A DNA stretch of 13,806 bases from Candidatus Proximibacter danicus (GTDB lineage: Bacteria > Pseudomonadota > Gammaproteobacteria > Burkholderiales > Rhodocyclaceae): assembly GCA_016710885.1 (NCBI GenBank), contig JADJUC010000025.1, positions 1-13,806 of the forward strand. The letters run 5' to 3'. This document shows positions 1 through 7,743 of the stretch, piece after piece. Every line of letters begins with the position of its first letter. Positions within the stretch are counted from its first letter, which is position 1. The translations under genes and the position numbers were made by a program. Under the pieces are notes generated by a model, which searched no databases, was not told the DNA's origin, and saw nothing but the letters and a program-made list of their open reading frames with translations.

Positions 1-666
1 CGAAGCCTGCGCTCTGGTTGAGTTTCTTGACGAGTGAATCAAGATACATTTCGAGGCTGAAGGATCGACCGGCGGGCTGTCGGGGATGCGCTCAGATCGC
101 TCTCCCGTCGCGGTCCTGCTGCGCCTGCCGCCCCGCCATTCCTCTGCCATGCAGCTAATGAACGTTCTGCGCTGGCGTTGGCGCTGTCCTCGCCTGGTGC
201 TCAAGCTCACGCAGAAAGTCGTTCATCTCGGCTTTCTCTGCCACCGTCCATTTCGGCTGGCGTGATGCCGCTTGCTGCCCCTGAGATTTTTCATGGCCAG
301 TATCTGCTTCTGCGGGCCTGCGGACTGGCGGGCTGGGGGCCGGCGCGGGAGGGGAGGGTGGGCGACTCGGCGCCAGCCTTGCTTCCATCCTGTGGGGGGG
401 GCAACAGACGTGGCGGCAGGCCCGCCGACCGGTTTGCCTCCGGAGGCGATAGCTTGGGCACGAACAGAATCAGGGCATGCAGGATCAGCGAAGCTAATGG
501 CGTAATTCAGTGAACGTTGGTGGCGGAAGAGGTGTGCTGCAGAAGCATTGCTCCCATTTTATTCGCCGGGTTCAATCTGGTGGAGCAGAAAACACGAATA
601 AGAGAGCAGTGCGTGCCTTTGCGGCCGCTTTCTTTCGGGAATCCGGGAAGGTCCGGTGGTGCGGAA
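1..666. other. Left flank with no identifiable gene
   Basis: I cannot support a gene here. The minus strand holds a 77-codon reading frame (388-155), rich in Pro/Ala at its start and ending in a charged, helical-looking stretch (KWTVAEKAEMNDFLRELEHQ). It has no recognised family and no clear ribosome site. A run of eight G at about 396-403 is a likely indel site, and upstream of it a different minus frame looks somewhat protein-like, so a broken gene is possible. At the left edge a minus-strand frame starting at 49 (MYLDSLVKKLNQ) runs off the window and could be the start of a neighbouring gene, but it is too short to judge. Downstream of ahpC (507-666) I see no convincing terminator. Confidence 0.4.
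153..518. repeat. Split short direct repeat flanking about 325 bp
   Basis: AGCTAATG directly followed by AACGTT lies at 153-166. The same two words recur at 492-499 (AGCTAATG) and 511-518 (TGAACGTT), now separated by 11 bases. The two copies bracket about 325 bp of unexplained sequence. Two matching 8-base words in the same order and close together are unlikely by chance, but I recognise no mobile-element end. The core does not fit the GTTRRRY integron attC rule. Confidence 0.3.
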
Positions 667-1266
667 TCAGAGTTCTTGGCGTTCTCCGCCAGGTACTCTG
701 GCGACGCCATCGGTCGAAGCCGTCATGCCTTTCTTGCCCTTCATCCAGCCCGCCGGGCAGACTTCGCCGTGCTCCTCGGTGAACTGCAGGGCGTCGACCA
801 TGCGCAGCATCTCGTCGACATTGCGGCCGAGCGGCAGGTCGTTGACCACCTGGTGGCGAACGGTGCCGTTCTTGTCGATCAGGAAGGAGCCGCGGAAGGC
901 GACGCCGGCGGCTTCGAATTCGACGTCGTAGGCGCGGCAGATCTCGTGCTTGATGTCGGCGACCAGCGGGTACTGAACCTGGCCGATGCCGCCCTTTTCG
1001 ATGGGCGTATTTTTCCAGGCGAGGTGGGTGAACTGCGAGTCGATCGAGACGCCGATGACTTCGACGCCGCGCTGCTTGAATTCATCCAGACGGTGATCGA
1101 AGGCGATCAGTTCGGACGGGCAGACGAAGGTGAAATCGAGCGGGTAGAAGAACATCACCACGTACTTGCCCTTGAAATCCGAAAGTTTCAGGGGTTTCAT
1201 TTCGTTGTTGCCGAAAACGGCAGTGGCGTTGAAATCCGGGGCTTGCTTGCCAACGAGAACAGCCAT
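667..1266 (-). CDS. ahpC: Alkyl hydroperoxide reductase C (typical 2-Cys peroxiredoxin)
   Basis: Cytoplasmic thiol peroxidase that reduces H2O2, organic peroxides and peroxynitrite. The 199 residues cover the whole AhpC/Prx1 family. The peroxidatic site PxxxTxxC is at P42-T46-C49 in YPLDFTFVCP, the catalytic arginine is R125 (FRG), and the resolving cysteine is C170 in EVCPAGW. ATG at 1266 is preceded by an AAGGAG ribosome site (1273-1278). No ahpF or thioredoxin reductase gene is adjacent, so the electron donor is not visible. The gene is divergent from the carbon-pump operon. The last ten residues read RVPGGERQEL, whereas the other frame over the same bases reads EYLAENAKN, the usual family ending. 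An extra A near 695 and a missing base near 671-675 would restore EYLAENAKNL at the same stop codon. Both active-site cysteines precede the change, so the fold and function call is secure. Confidence 0.95.
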   Translation of the reverse strand: MAVLVGKQAPDFNATAVFGNNEMKPLKLSDFKGKYVVMFFYPLDFTFVCPSELIAFDHRLDEFKQRGVEVIGVSIDSQFTHLAWKNTPIEKGGIGQVQYPLVADIKHEICRAYDVEFEAAGVAFRGSFLIDKNGTVRHQVVNDLPLGRNVDEMLRMVDALQFTEEHGEVCPAGWMKGKKGMTASTDGVARVPGGERQEL

Positions 1267-1272
1267 GTTTTT

Positions 1273-1278
1273 CTCCTT
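1273..1278 (-). promoter_or_regulatory. Ribosome binding site of ahpC
   Basis: AAGGAG on the minus strand lies six bases upstream of the ATG at 1266. It fixes the start codon of the peroxiredoxin. Confidence 0.8.
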
Positions 1279-1318
1279 GAGAGTTTTGGGGGAGCGTGGG
1301 GACGTTAACGATACTGCG

Positions 1319-1338
1319 TTTTGCCGCTAGCGGGAAAA
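1319..1338. promoter_or_regulatory. Near-perfect 20-bp dyad in the ahpC leader, possible operator
   Basis: TTTTG-CCGCTAGCGG-GAAAA is a palindrome with only one mismatched pair (positions 1323 and 1334) around a perfect 10-bp core. It lies about 53 bp upstream of the ahpC start, where a repressor or activator site would be expected. The sequence does not match an OxyR, Fur or IscR consensus that I can recall, so the cognate regulator is unknown. Confidence 0.35.
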
Positions 1339-1429
1339 TCCCCTGCAGTTCTTCATGCCGTCGGTCGCTGCTCAAGCGCCGTCGGGGGAGGGGGTGGCGC
1401 CAACAACCCCGCGTCCGGGCTGAGGTGAT

Positions 1430-1454
1430 CATTCGCCTACCCTACATTCGCCTA
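1430..1454. repeat. Two 10-bp direct repeats at 15-bp spacing
   Basis: CATTCGCCTA occurs at 1430-1439 and exactly again at 1445-1454. The pair sits about 20 bp upstream of the candidate -35 element of the carbon-pump operon, a usual place for an activator binding tandem half-sites. No regulator gene is in the window to name a partner. A LysR-type CbbR is a biologically attractive guess only. Confidence 0.4.
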
Positions 1455-1474
1455 AAGTGCTTTGCATGTTACCG

Positions 1475-1502
1475 TTGTGGCTAGGGGCGCTACTGGCATA
1501 AT
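1475..1502 (+). promoter_or_regulatory. Candidate sigma-70 promoter of the carbon-pump operon
   Basis: TTGTGG (1475-1480) and CATAAT (1497-1502) are 16 bp apart. A TG at 1494-1495 gives an extended -10 element. The site is about 60 bp upstream of the first operon gene and just downstream of the direct repeat pair. It was found by eye from consensus similarity, so it is only plausible. Confidence 0.4.
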
Positions 1503-1544
1503 CCTCCGACAAGACAAGGATAACTTCAAGGAGGAGTACGGCAT

Positions 1545-1552
1545 GGAGGTGA
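1545..1552 (+). promoter_or_regulatory. Strong ribosome binding site deciding a GTG start
   Basis: GGAGGTGA is a full match to the 16S anti-Shine-Dalgarno tail and lies 10 bases before GTG 1563, supporting that start. A second strong site (AAGGAGGAG, 1528-1536) precedes ATG 1543, which opens only an eight-codon frame (MEVRPIRC) ending at 1569 across the GTG. This may be a tiny leader peptide, or the true start with one base missing in between. Confidence 0.6.
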
Positions 1553-1562
1553 GGCCCATTCG

Positions 1563-3014
1563 GTGCTGAGGGCATTGCTGCTTCTCCCCTTGCTGGGAGC
1601 ACTCCTTGTTGCCGTTCTGCCGTCGCGCCGCCCGGAGGTCATCCGCATGGCGAGTCTGGCGGTTTCTGCCGCCGCGCTGTGTTTCGCGCTGGTACTGGCC
1701 TTTCTCTTCGACCCGACGCAGCCCGGCCAGCAGTTTTTCGAGACGCGCCCGTGGAACCCCCGGGTCGGTTCCAGCTTCGCCCTGGGCCTCGATGGCATCT
1801 CGCTGCCGATGGTTGTCCTCGCCGCGCTCCTGTGTTTTGTTGCCATGCTGGTGTCGACGACGATCCGCAGCAGCGCCAAGTTCTACTTTTCCCTGATGCT
1901 GGTGCTCGAAGCCGCCATGCTCGGCGTTTTCATGGCGCGCGACTGGTCGCTGTTTTATGTCTTCTGGGAACTGACGCTGATTCCCCTGTTCTTCCTGATC
2001 GACCGCATGGGCGGCAGCAACCGCCACCGTGCCGCGCTCAACTTCGTGTTGTACACCCTCGGCGGTTCGGTCTTCATGCTCGTTGCGCTGCTGCTGCTCT
2101 ACGATGCTGCGCCCGGCCACAGCTTTGCCATGGGCGACATGGCCGAAGGCGGTCGCGGCCTGCCGCTGGCGACGCAACTTCTGATCTTCGCCGGGCTGTT
2201 CATCGGTTTCGGCGTCAAGATGCCGGTGTTTCCGCTGCACGGCTGGCTGCCGCTGGCCCACGTCGAAGCGCCGAGCCCGATCTCCATCCTGCTTTCCGGC
2301 GCACTGCTCAAGATGGGCAGCTACGGTCTCATCCGCGCCAGCGAAACCCTGCCCGGCGCCATGCTCGCGGTAAAGGACGGGCTGGCGACGCTGGCCCTCG
2401 TTTCGCTCGTCTATGGCAGCGTCCTCGCCTGGCGCCAGACTGACCTCAAGCGCATGGTGGCCTACTCCTCGGTGGCGCACATGGGGGTGGTCCTGCTTGG
2501 TATCGCCACGCTCAATGTCACCGGGCTCGGCGGCGCCGTTTTCCAGATGACGGCCCACGGGCTCGCGGCAGCGCTGCTCTTCCTCCTCGTCGGCGCGCTC
2601 TACGAGCGCACGCATACGCGCGAACTCGGAGAAATCGGCGGGCTGCTCGGGCGGGCGCCCCGGCTGACTTTCCTGCTGGCGCTGGCGCTGTTGTCCGCCG
2701 CCGGTTTGCCGGGTGGCGCCGGCTTCATTGCCGAGCTGCACGTGTTGATCGGCGGCTTCGAGCGCTGGGGCGGCTGGGTCGCGCTGCTCTCGCTGGCGGT
2801 CATCGTCAGCGCTGCCTATGCCTTGCGGGTGGTTGGCCGGCTGTGTCTCGGTGGCGAGCCGCATGCCACCTCGCTGCCGGATCTCAACCGTTCCGAGTTC
2901 GTCGCTGCTTCGGTGCTGGCGATCGGCATCGTCGCTGCCGGTGTTTACCCGGCGCCGCTGATCGCCCTCTCGGCCGCATCGGTGCGCGAGATCGCGCGTC
3001 TCTTCGGAGCCTGA
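1563..3014 (+). CDS. NuoM-like proton-channel subunit, first gene of the DAB-type operon
   Basis: Polytopic inner-membrane protein of the complex I/Mrp antiporter family (PF00361), 483 residues, close to the usual NuoM length. All four charged residues of the NuoM ion path can be seen: E136 in FWELTLIP (helix 5), K219 in GFGVKMPVFPLHGWLP (helix 7), K250 in LLKMGSYG (helix 8) and E391 in GFIAEL (helix 12). The gene occupies the slot of dabB, directly before dabA with a 1-nt gap, and probably couples cation flow to the DabA reaction. No NADH- or quinone-binding complex I genes are nearby, so a role in NDH-1 itself is unlikely. This is the only gene of the operon that reads through without a frame change. 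GTG start chosen from the ribosome site at 1545-1552. Family secure; exact role inferred. Confidence 0.9.
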   Translation: MLRALLLLPLLGALLVAVLPSRRPEVIRMASLAVSAAALCFALVLAFLFDPTQPGQQFFETRPWNPRVGSSFALGLDGISLPMVVLAALLCFVAMLVSTTIRSSAKFYFSLMLVLEAAMLGVFMARDWSLFYVFWELTLIPLFFLIDRMGGSNRHRAALNFVLYTLGGSVFMLVALLLLYDAAPGHSFAMGDMAEGGRGLPLATQLLIFAGLFIGFGVKMPVFPLHGWLPLAHVEAPSPISILLSGALLKMGSYGLIRASETLPGAMLAVKDGLATLALVSLVYGSVLAWRQTDLKRMVAYSSVAHMGVVLLGIATLNVTGLGGAVFQMTAHGLAAALLFLLVGALYERTHTRELGEIGGLLGRAPRLTFLLALALLSAAGLPGGAGFIAELHVLIGGFERWGGWVALLSLAVIVSAAYALRVVGRLCLGGEPHATSLPDLNRSEFVAASVLAIGIVAAGVYPAPLIALSAASVREIARLFGA

Positions 3015-3015
3015 C

Positions 3016-6000
3016 ATGCACCTGGCCGACGACAGCAGCGCCTCCCTGCATGACCGCGTCGCCGGCTGGGTGCGCCATCTGGAGCACGTGCTGCCGGCGC
3101 AGGCGCCGATCCGCAATTTCGTGCACCACAACACCCTGCACGGTCTGCAGCATCTTTCCTTTCCCGATGCGCTGGCCGAAGCCTCGCGGCTGACCGGCGC
3201 CCGGCCCTGGCTAGACGAAGCGCAGAGCCGTGCCTTGCATGCCGCCGGCCGCATCGATGACAGCGATCTTGACGCGGCCCTCGACGAACTCCGGCTGCCA
3301 GGCGGGGAAAACCTGACCGGGCTGGATGAACCCATTCCGGGATTCCCCGCGCTGCGCCGGCGCGACGTGTTGCGCGCAACGCTGACGCACGACACGCAGC
3401 CGCCCGGCCCGGCGAAGCGCCAGTGGCTGCTCGACGAAGGTCAGCTCGATGAGGTCATCTGGGCCGCGTGCGCCAGCCTCGACGAGGATTGGCCGAGGGC
3501 AAGGCAAGCACGGCGCCAGGTCAGCGGCAGAGAGCCTGGATGGCGCCTTGAAAACGCTGCTCGACGACATCTATCCGCAAGCGCCCGCTGCCGTTGCTTG
3601 GCAGCAGGAGGCGCGAGGCTTGTGGCCGGCGCTGGTGGCCCGTGTCGGTCGCGAATGGACACTGTCGTTCCTGCTGCTGCGGCTGACCGGCGAAAATGTT
3701 TTCGACATTGTCCGGCCGATGCTCATCCGCCATCTCTCCTCGCATCTCGATCTGGGGATGGCGGCATGGCACAACCCGGCGCGCAAGCTTGGCTTCTATG
3801 CCGCCTGGCGAGCGAGCGCCGGCATCGATCTCGGCTGGGAGCTCGACGAACTCATTGCCGCCCGCGATGAAATCGCCGCCTTGCCGGCCGATCCGGTTGA
3901 AACCATCGGTCGCGAGCTGATGCATCTCGGGCCGAGCGAAGCCCACTGGGGCGATTACCTCGAACGGCTGGCGCTCGAATTGCCCGGCTGGTCGGGCATG
4001 TTCCTCTGGCGCGATCAGCATCCAGAGCATGCCGGCAGCGACGTGCCCGTGGCCATGGCCGATTACCTCGCCGTGCGCCTGGTGCTCGAGCGCCTGCATT
4101 GCGAAGATCTCGTCCGAAGCACCTGGGGCTTGCCGCTCTTCCTCTCGGAACTGGGCGACCATTTCCTCGCGCGCCCGGCCGAACTCTGGGTGCGCCATAC
4201 CTTCTTCTTGGGCAACCTGGCCGAAGCTGCCGCCAGCGAAGCCCGGCGTCTGATCGCGGCACCGCACACCAGCGATCACGATTGGCGAAACCTGGCCGAT
4301 GCCGCGATGGTGTCCGCACCGGCGGCGGCCATGGAGGCGCGCTGGTCCGGCTATCTGCTGGCCCGGGCGCTGCGGCTGACGCCGGCTGAGCTGCAGGCCG
4401 CCGGCAAGGAAGGTATCAAAGCGCTGCTTGCCGAGGCCGGCCGGCTCGATGCGCATCAGCGCGGGCAGACCTGGCTGCTGGCCTATGAGCGCCACTACCG
4501 CGAACAGATTTTCGCCGCGCTTGCCGCTAATCATGGGCGTTCGCCACAGAACGATGCGCCTGCGGCGCAACTGGTGTTCTGCATGGACGACCGCGAGGAA
4601 GGTACCCGCCGGCACCTGGAGGAAATCAACCCGAAGCTGGAAACCTATGGTGCCGCCGGTTTCTTCGGTGTGCCGATGTACTGGTATGGCATCGACGACA
4701 GCACGCCGACGGCCCTCTGCCCGGTGGTCGTGACGCCGGCCAACGCAGTTCGCGAGCGGGCCGATGATGGCGCCGCGCTGGCGCTGCACGAGCGTCGCCG
4801 GGCTTTGCGTCTGGCGTGGAAGTCGCGTCTGCATCGGGCCACGCGCGACAGCCTGGTGTCCGGCCCGCTGATGACCCTGCTCGGTGCTCCGCTTGCTGCC
4901 GGGGCGATGGCGCTGCAGACGCTGGCGCCGGCCTGGCTTGGCAAGCGTATCGAGCATTGGCGCACCGCATTCGCCACCGGCGCGCGGGAACGCTCGGCGG
5001 CGAGCGCTGCGCATGGTGCGAATGGGCAGCCGAATCGCGGCAGCCGCCGGGGCCGAGGCTAGGATTCTCCCAGAGCGAGCAGGTTGACCGTGTTGCTGGC
5101 TTCCTCAGAAGCATTGGCCTGATCGAGCGTTTTGCGCCACTGGTGGTCATCGTTGGCCATGGTTCGAACAGCGCCAACAATCCGCATCTGGCGGCCTATG
5201 ACTGCGGCGCCTGTTCGGGGCGCCATGGCGGCCCGAATGCGCGCGTCTTTGCGGCCATGGCTAACCGTCCGGAAGTTCGTGCCGGTGTTGCCGCGCACGG
5301 CATTGTCATTCCCGACAGCACCTGGTTTCTCGGCGCCGAGCACAACACTGGCGACGAGTCGGTTTGCTGGTTCGACACCGCCGACCTGCCGGCAACGCAT
5401 CGTGCCGCCTTCTCGTCGTTGTGCAGCGACTTCGATGAAGCCACCCGTCGCCATGCCATCGAACGCTGCCGGCGCTTTGCCTCGGCCCCACGCATGCCGG
5501 ACGCGACCGATGCCACGCGACATCTCGTCGGCCGCCGGCATGACTGGTCGCAGGCTCGCCCGGAGCTGGGTCACGCAACGGTGGCTGCGGCCTTCATCGG
5601 TCGACGCAGCATGAGTCGCGGCGCCTTCTTCGACCGCCGCGTCTTTCTCATTTCCTACGATCCCGTTGCCGACGAGGATGGTCGCGTGCTCGAAGCCACT
5701 TTGCTCGCCGCCGGACCGGTCGGCGCCGGCATTGCCCTTGAATACTATTTTTCCACCGTCGATAACGAGCGCTTCGGCTGCGGCACCAAGATCATGCACA
5801 ACCTTGCCGGTCTGCTCGGTGTCATGGAAGGCGCATCGTCCGACCTGCGTACCGGCCTGCCGCGGCAGATGATCGAAATCCACGAGGCGATGCGCCTGCA
5901 GGTGGTGATCGAGCAGACGCGCGAGGTGGTGGCGGCGATCTACGCGCGGCAGCCGCCACTGCGCGAGCTGATCGGCAATGGCTGGATCCTCGTCGCCGTG

Positions 6001-6201
6001 AAAGAGCCAGTTTCGGGCGAGATTCATCGCTTCGACCCCGTGCGCGGCTGGCTGCCCTGGACGCCGGGCGATACCCCGGCCGTGCCGCTTGTCGCGAATT
6101 CGGCGGCCTGGCTGGGCGCGCACCGGGAGCCCTTGCCTCCGGCATTGTTGGCTCCTCCGGCATTGTTGATTCCTCCGGCCTTGCAGGAGGTGCTGGCATG
6201 A
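3016..6201 (+). CDS. dabA: DabA, DUF2309 inorganic-carbon pump subunit (two apparent frameshifts)
   Basis: Cytoplasmic, membrane-associated subunit of the DAB pump, a beta-carbonic-anhydrase-like zinc protein that hydrates CO2 to bicarbonate in one direction, driven by a cation gradient through its membrane partner. About 1,061 residues once the frames are joined, at the long end for UPF0753. The N-terminus has the family signature VHHNTLHG (codon 36 on). The zinc and active-site residues match those known from Halothiobacillus DabA: C, D and R in CMDDR (codon at 4580), H in VGHGS (5158) and C in YDCGACSG (5203), with the same 15-residue H-to-C spacing. The frame changes by +1 between about 3500 and 3535, and back by -1 between about 4985 and 5040; as given, translation would stop early. 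No in-frame stop is seen otherwise. The C-terminus carries a PPALL repeat. Its TGA overlaps the next ATG. Confidence 0.9.
6136..6189 (+). repeat. 18-bp tandem repeat at the dabA 3' end
   Basis: Three in-frame units encode PPALLA, PPALLI and PPALQE. Units one and two match at 15 of 18 bases (CCTCCGGCATTGTTG), and the third is degenerate. The third unit has become the AGGAGG ribosome site of the next gene. Such repeats can change copy number by slippage, altering the DabA tail in steps of six residues without shifting frame. Confidence 0.75.
6185..6190 (+). promoter_or_regulatory. Ribosome binding site inside dabA for the NuoL-like gene
   Basis: AGGAGG seven bases before ATG 6198. It lies within the last repeat unit of dabA and fixes the start that overlaps the dabA stop (ATGA at 6198-6201), typical of translational coupling. 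Confidence 0.75.
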
Positions 6202-7743
6202 GCGAGCTGCGTTGCTTCGCCGAGGCGCTGGCCGCAAGCGTTTCGCTGATCTGGCTGGTCCCCCTGCTGCCCTTGCTGGCCGCCCTGGCCATTGCGGTTC
6301 GTCTCGGTTTTGCCGTTTCCGGCGATGACAGCGAAGGGGCGACAGTGGCGCTCGCGCGTGGTGCCGCGCTCGGTGTCCTCGTCCTGCTGGCGGCACTGGT
6401 GTGCGGCGCCCTCGGTGCGGAAATCCCGGCAGTGGTCAGCCACGGCACGTGGATGAATGTGCCGGGGGTGCTGGTGCCGATCTCCTTTACCGTCGACGCG
6501 CTGTCGCTCTCGGTGGCTTGCGTCGTCGCCTTCATCGGCTGGGCAGCCCTGCATTTTTCCGCCGCCTACCTGCACCGCGAACCGGGGTTCCATCGCTTTT
6601 TCCTCGCCCTGTGCCTGCTCCTTGGCGGCATGCTGCTGCTGGTTTTTGCCGGCAATGCCCTGGTCGCTTTTGTCGGCTGGGAGTTGTGCGGCATCAGTTC
6701 GTGGATGCTGATCGGCTTCGCCGACGAACGGCCCACGGCCACCGGCAATGCGCTTTTCGGCTTCATTACCAACCGCATCGGCGATGCCGGTTTCCTGCTT
6801 GGCATCGGTCTGGCGTTCTGGTGGGTGGAGTCGGTGGAGTGGTCGGTCATCGCCAGCGGCACGATTCCGGAAACCGTCAAGGCGCGGCTGCTCGTGCTGG
6901 GGTTTGTCACGGCGGCACTGGCCAAGTCGGCACAGTTGCCCTTCACGCCGTGGATCGCCCGGGCGCTGGAGGGGCCGACACCTTCGTCGGCGGTGTACTA
7001 CGGTGCGGTAATGGTTCACGCCGGCGTCTACCTGCTGCTGCGCTGCGAAGCCCTTGCTCTTGCAGGTGCCGGACATGATGGCGGCGCTGGCCATGGCCGG
7101 GGCAGCAACGGCCATCTATGCCTGGCTGTGCGGTCGCGTGCAGACCGATGTCAAAACGGCACTGCTCTACGCCACGGTCAGCCATGTCGGCCTGATGGTG
7201 CTGGCCTGCGGCCTCGGCTGGTTCGCGCTGGCCCAGGCTTATCTGCTGCTGCATGCGCTGTGGCGCGGCTATCAGTTTCTGCTGGCGCCTTCGTACTTGC
7301 TGCTGGCACCGTCGCATGGAACTCCGTTGCCACAGTGGCTGACCGGCAATGCCTTTCTCTATACCGCCGCGCTGCAACGCTTCTGGATCGATCGCGTGGC
7401 CGACGGCCTGCTGACACGGCCGACGCTGGCCCTTGGGCGCGACGTTCGCGCCTTCGACGATCGCGTACTTGACCGCTTGATCGGGGCCCCCCGCGAAGTC
7501 CGCGGCGCAGTGCCGGAGCTCGCCGGACGGGTCGCCGGTCATGGGCTCGCCGGCCGCACGCTGCTGCGTTTTTCCGATCTTCTGCAGGCGTTCGAGATGC
7601 GACTGATCCTCGAGGGCGAGGGCGGGGCGATGGCGCGCATGCTGCAGCGCGTTGGTGTCGCGCTGAAAGCCATCGAGGCGCTGCTCGAACAACCGCGCTA
7701 TCTGATGCTGATGGTCATGGCGACTTTCGTGGTGATTATCTGA
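6198..7743 (+). CDS. Short NuoL-like antiporter subunit (one apparent frameshift)
   Basis: Membrane protein of the NuoL/DabB group (PF00361), about 514 residues after joining frames, against roughly 600 or more for NuoL. Helices 1-8 are recognisable: E162 in GWELCGISSWMLIGF, K243 in ALAKSAQLPFTPW followed by GPTPSSA, then QTDVKTALLYATVSHVG. The frame moves +1 at about 7045-7052 (LLLRCE continues as PLLLQVPDMM). The helix-10 motif HAFFK is here HALWRG, so its lysine is arginine. After it come two LLAPS units (21-nt period, 7279-7314). The chain then jumps to a segment like the NuoL lateral-arm region (FDDRVLDRLIG), an amphipathic helical stretch and one final hydrophobic helix (LMLMVMATFVVII). 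Helices 11-14 seem absent. Probable membrane partner of DabA; it could be the true DabB. Ends TGATG into the next gene. Confidence 0.85.

Noticed and set aside
153..518. Integron attC sites or gene cassette
   Set aside because: The repeated word lacks the GTTRRRY / RYYYAAC core sites and has no long imperfect palindrome.
517..1308. 263-codon plus-strand frame across ahpC
   Set aside because: Antisense shadow of the peroxiredoxin with no ribosome site or family resemblance.
1452..3395. Long minus-strand reading frame of 647 codons opposite the first operon gene
   Set aside because: It is a GC-rich shadow, full of Arg/Gln/Glu with no domain, lying opposite a clear NuoM-like gene.
7040..7060. 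Programmed ribosomal frameshift in the NuoL-like gene
   Set aside because: No slippery heptamer or following pseudoknot is obvious, and similar frame changes occur in unrelated genes nearby.
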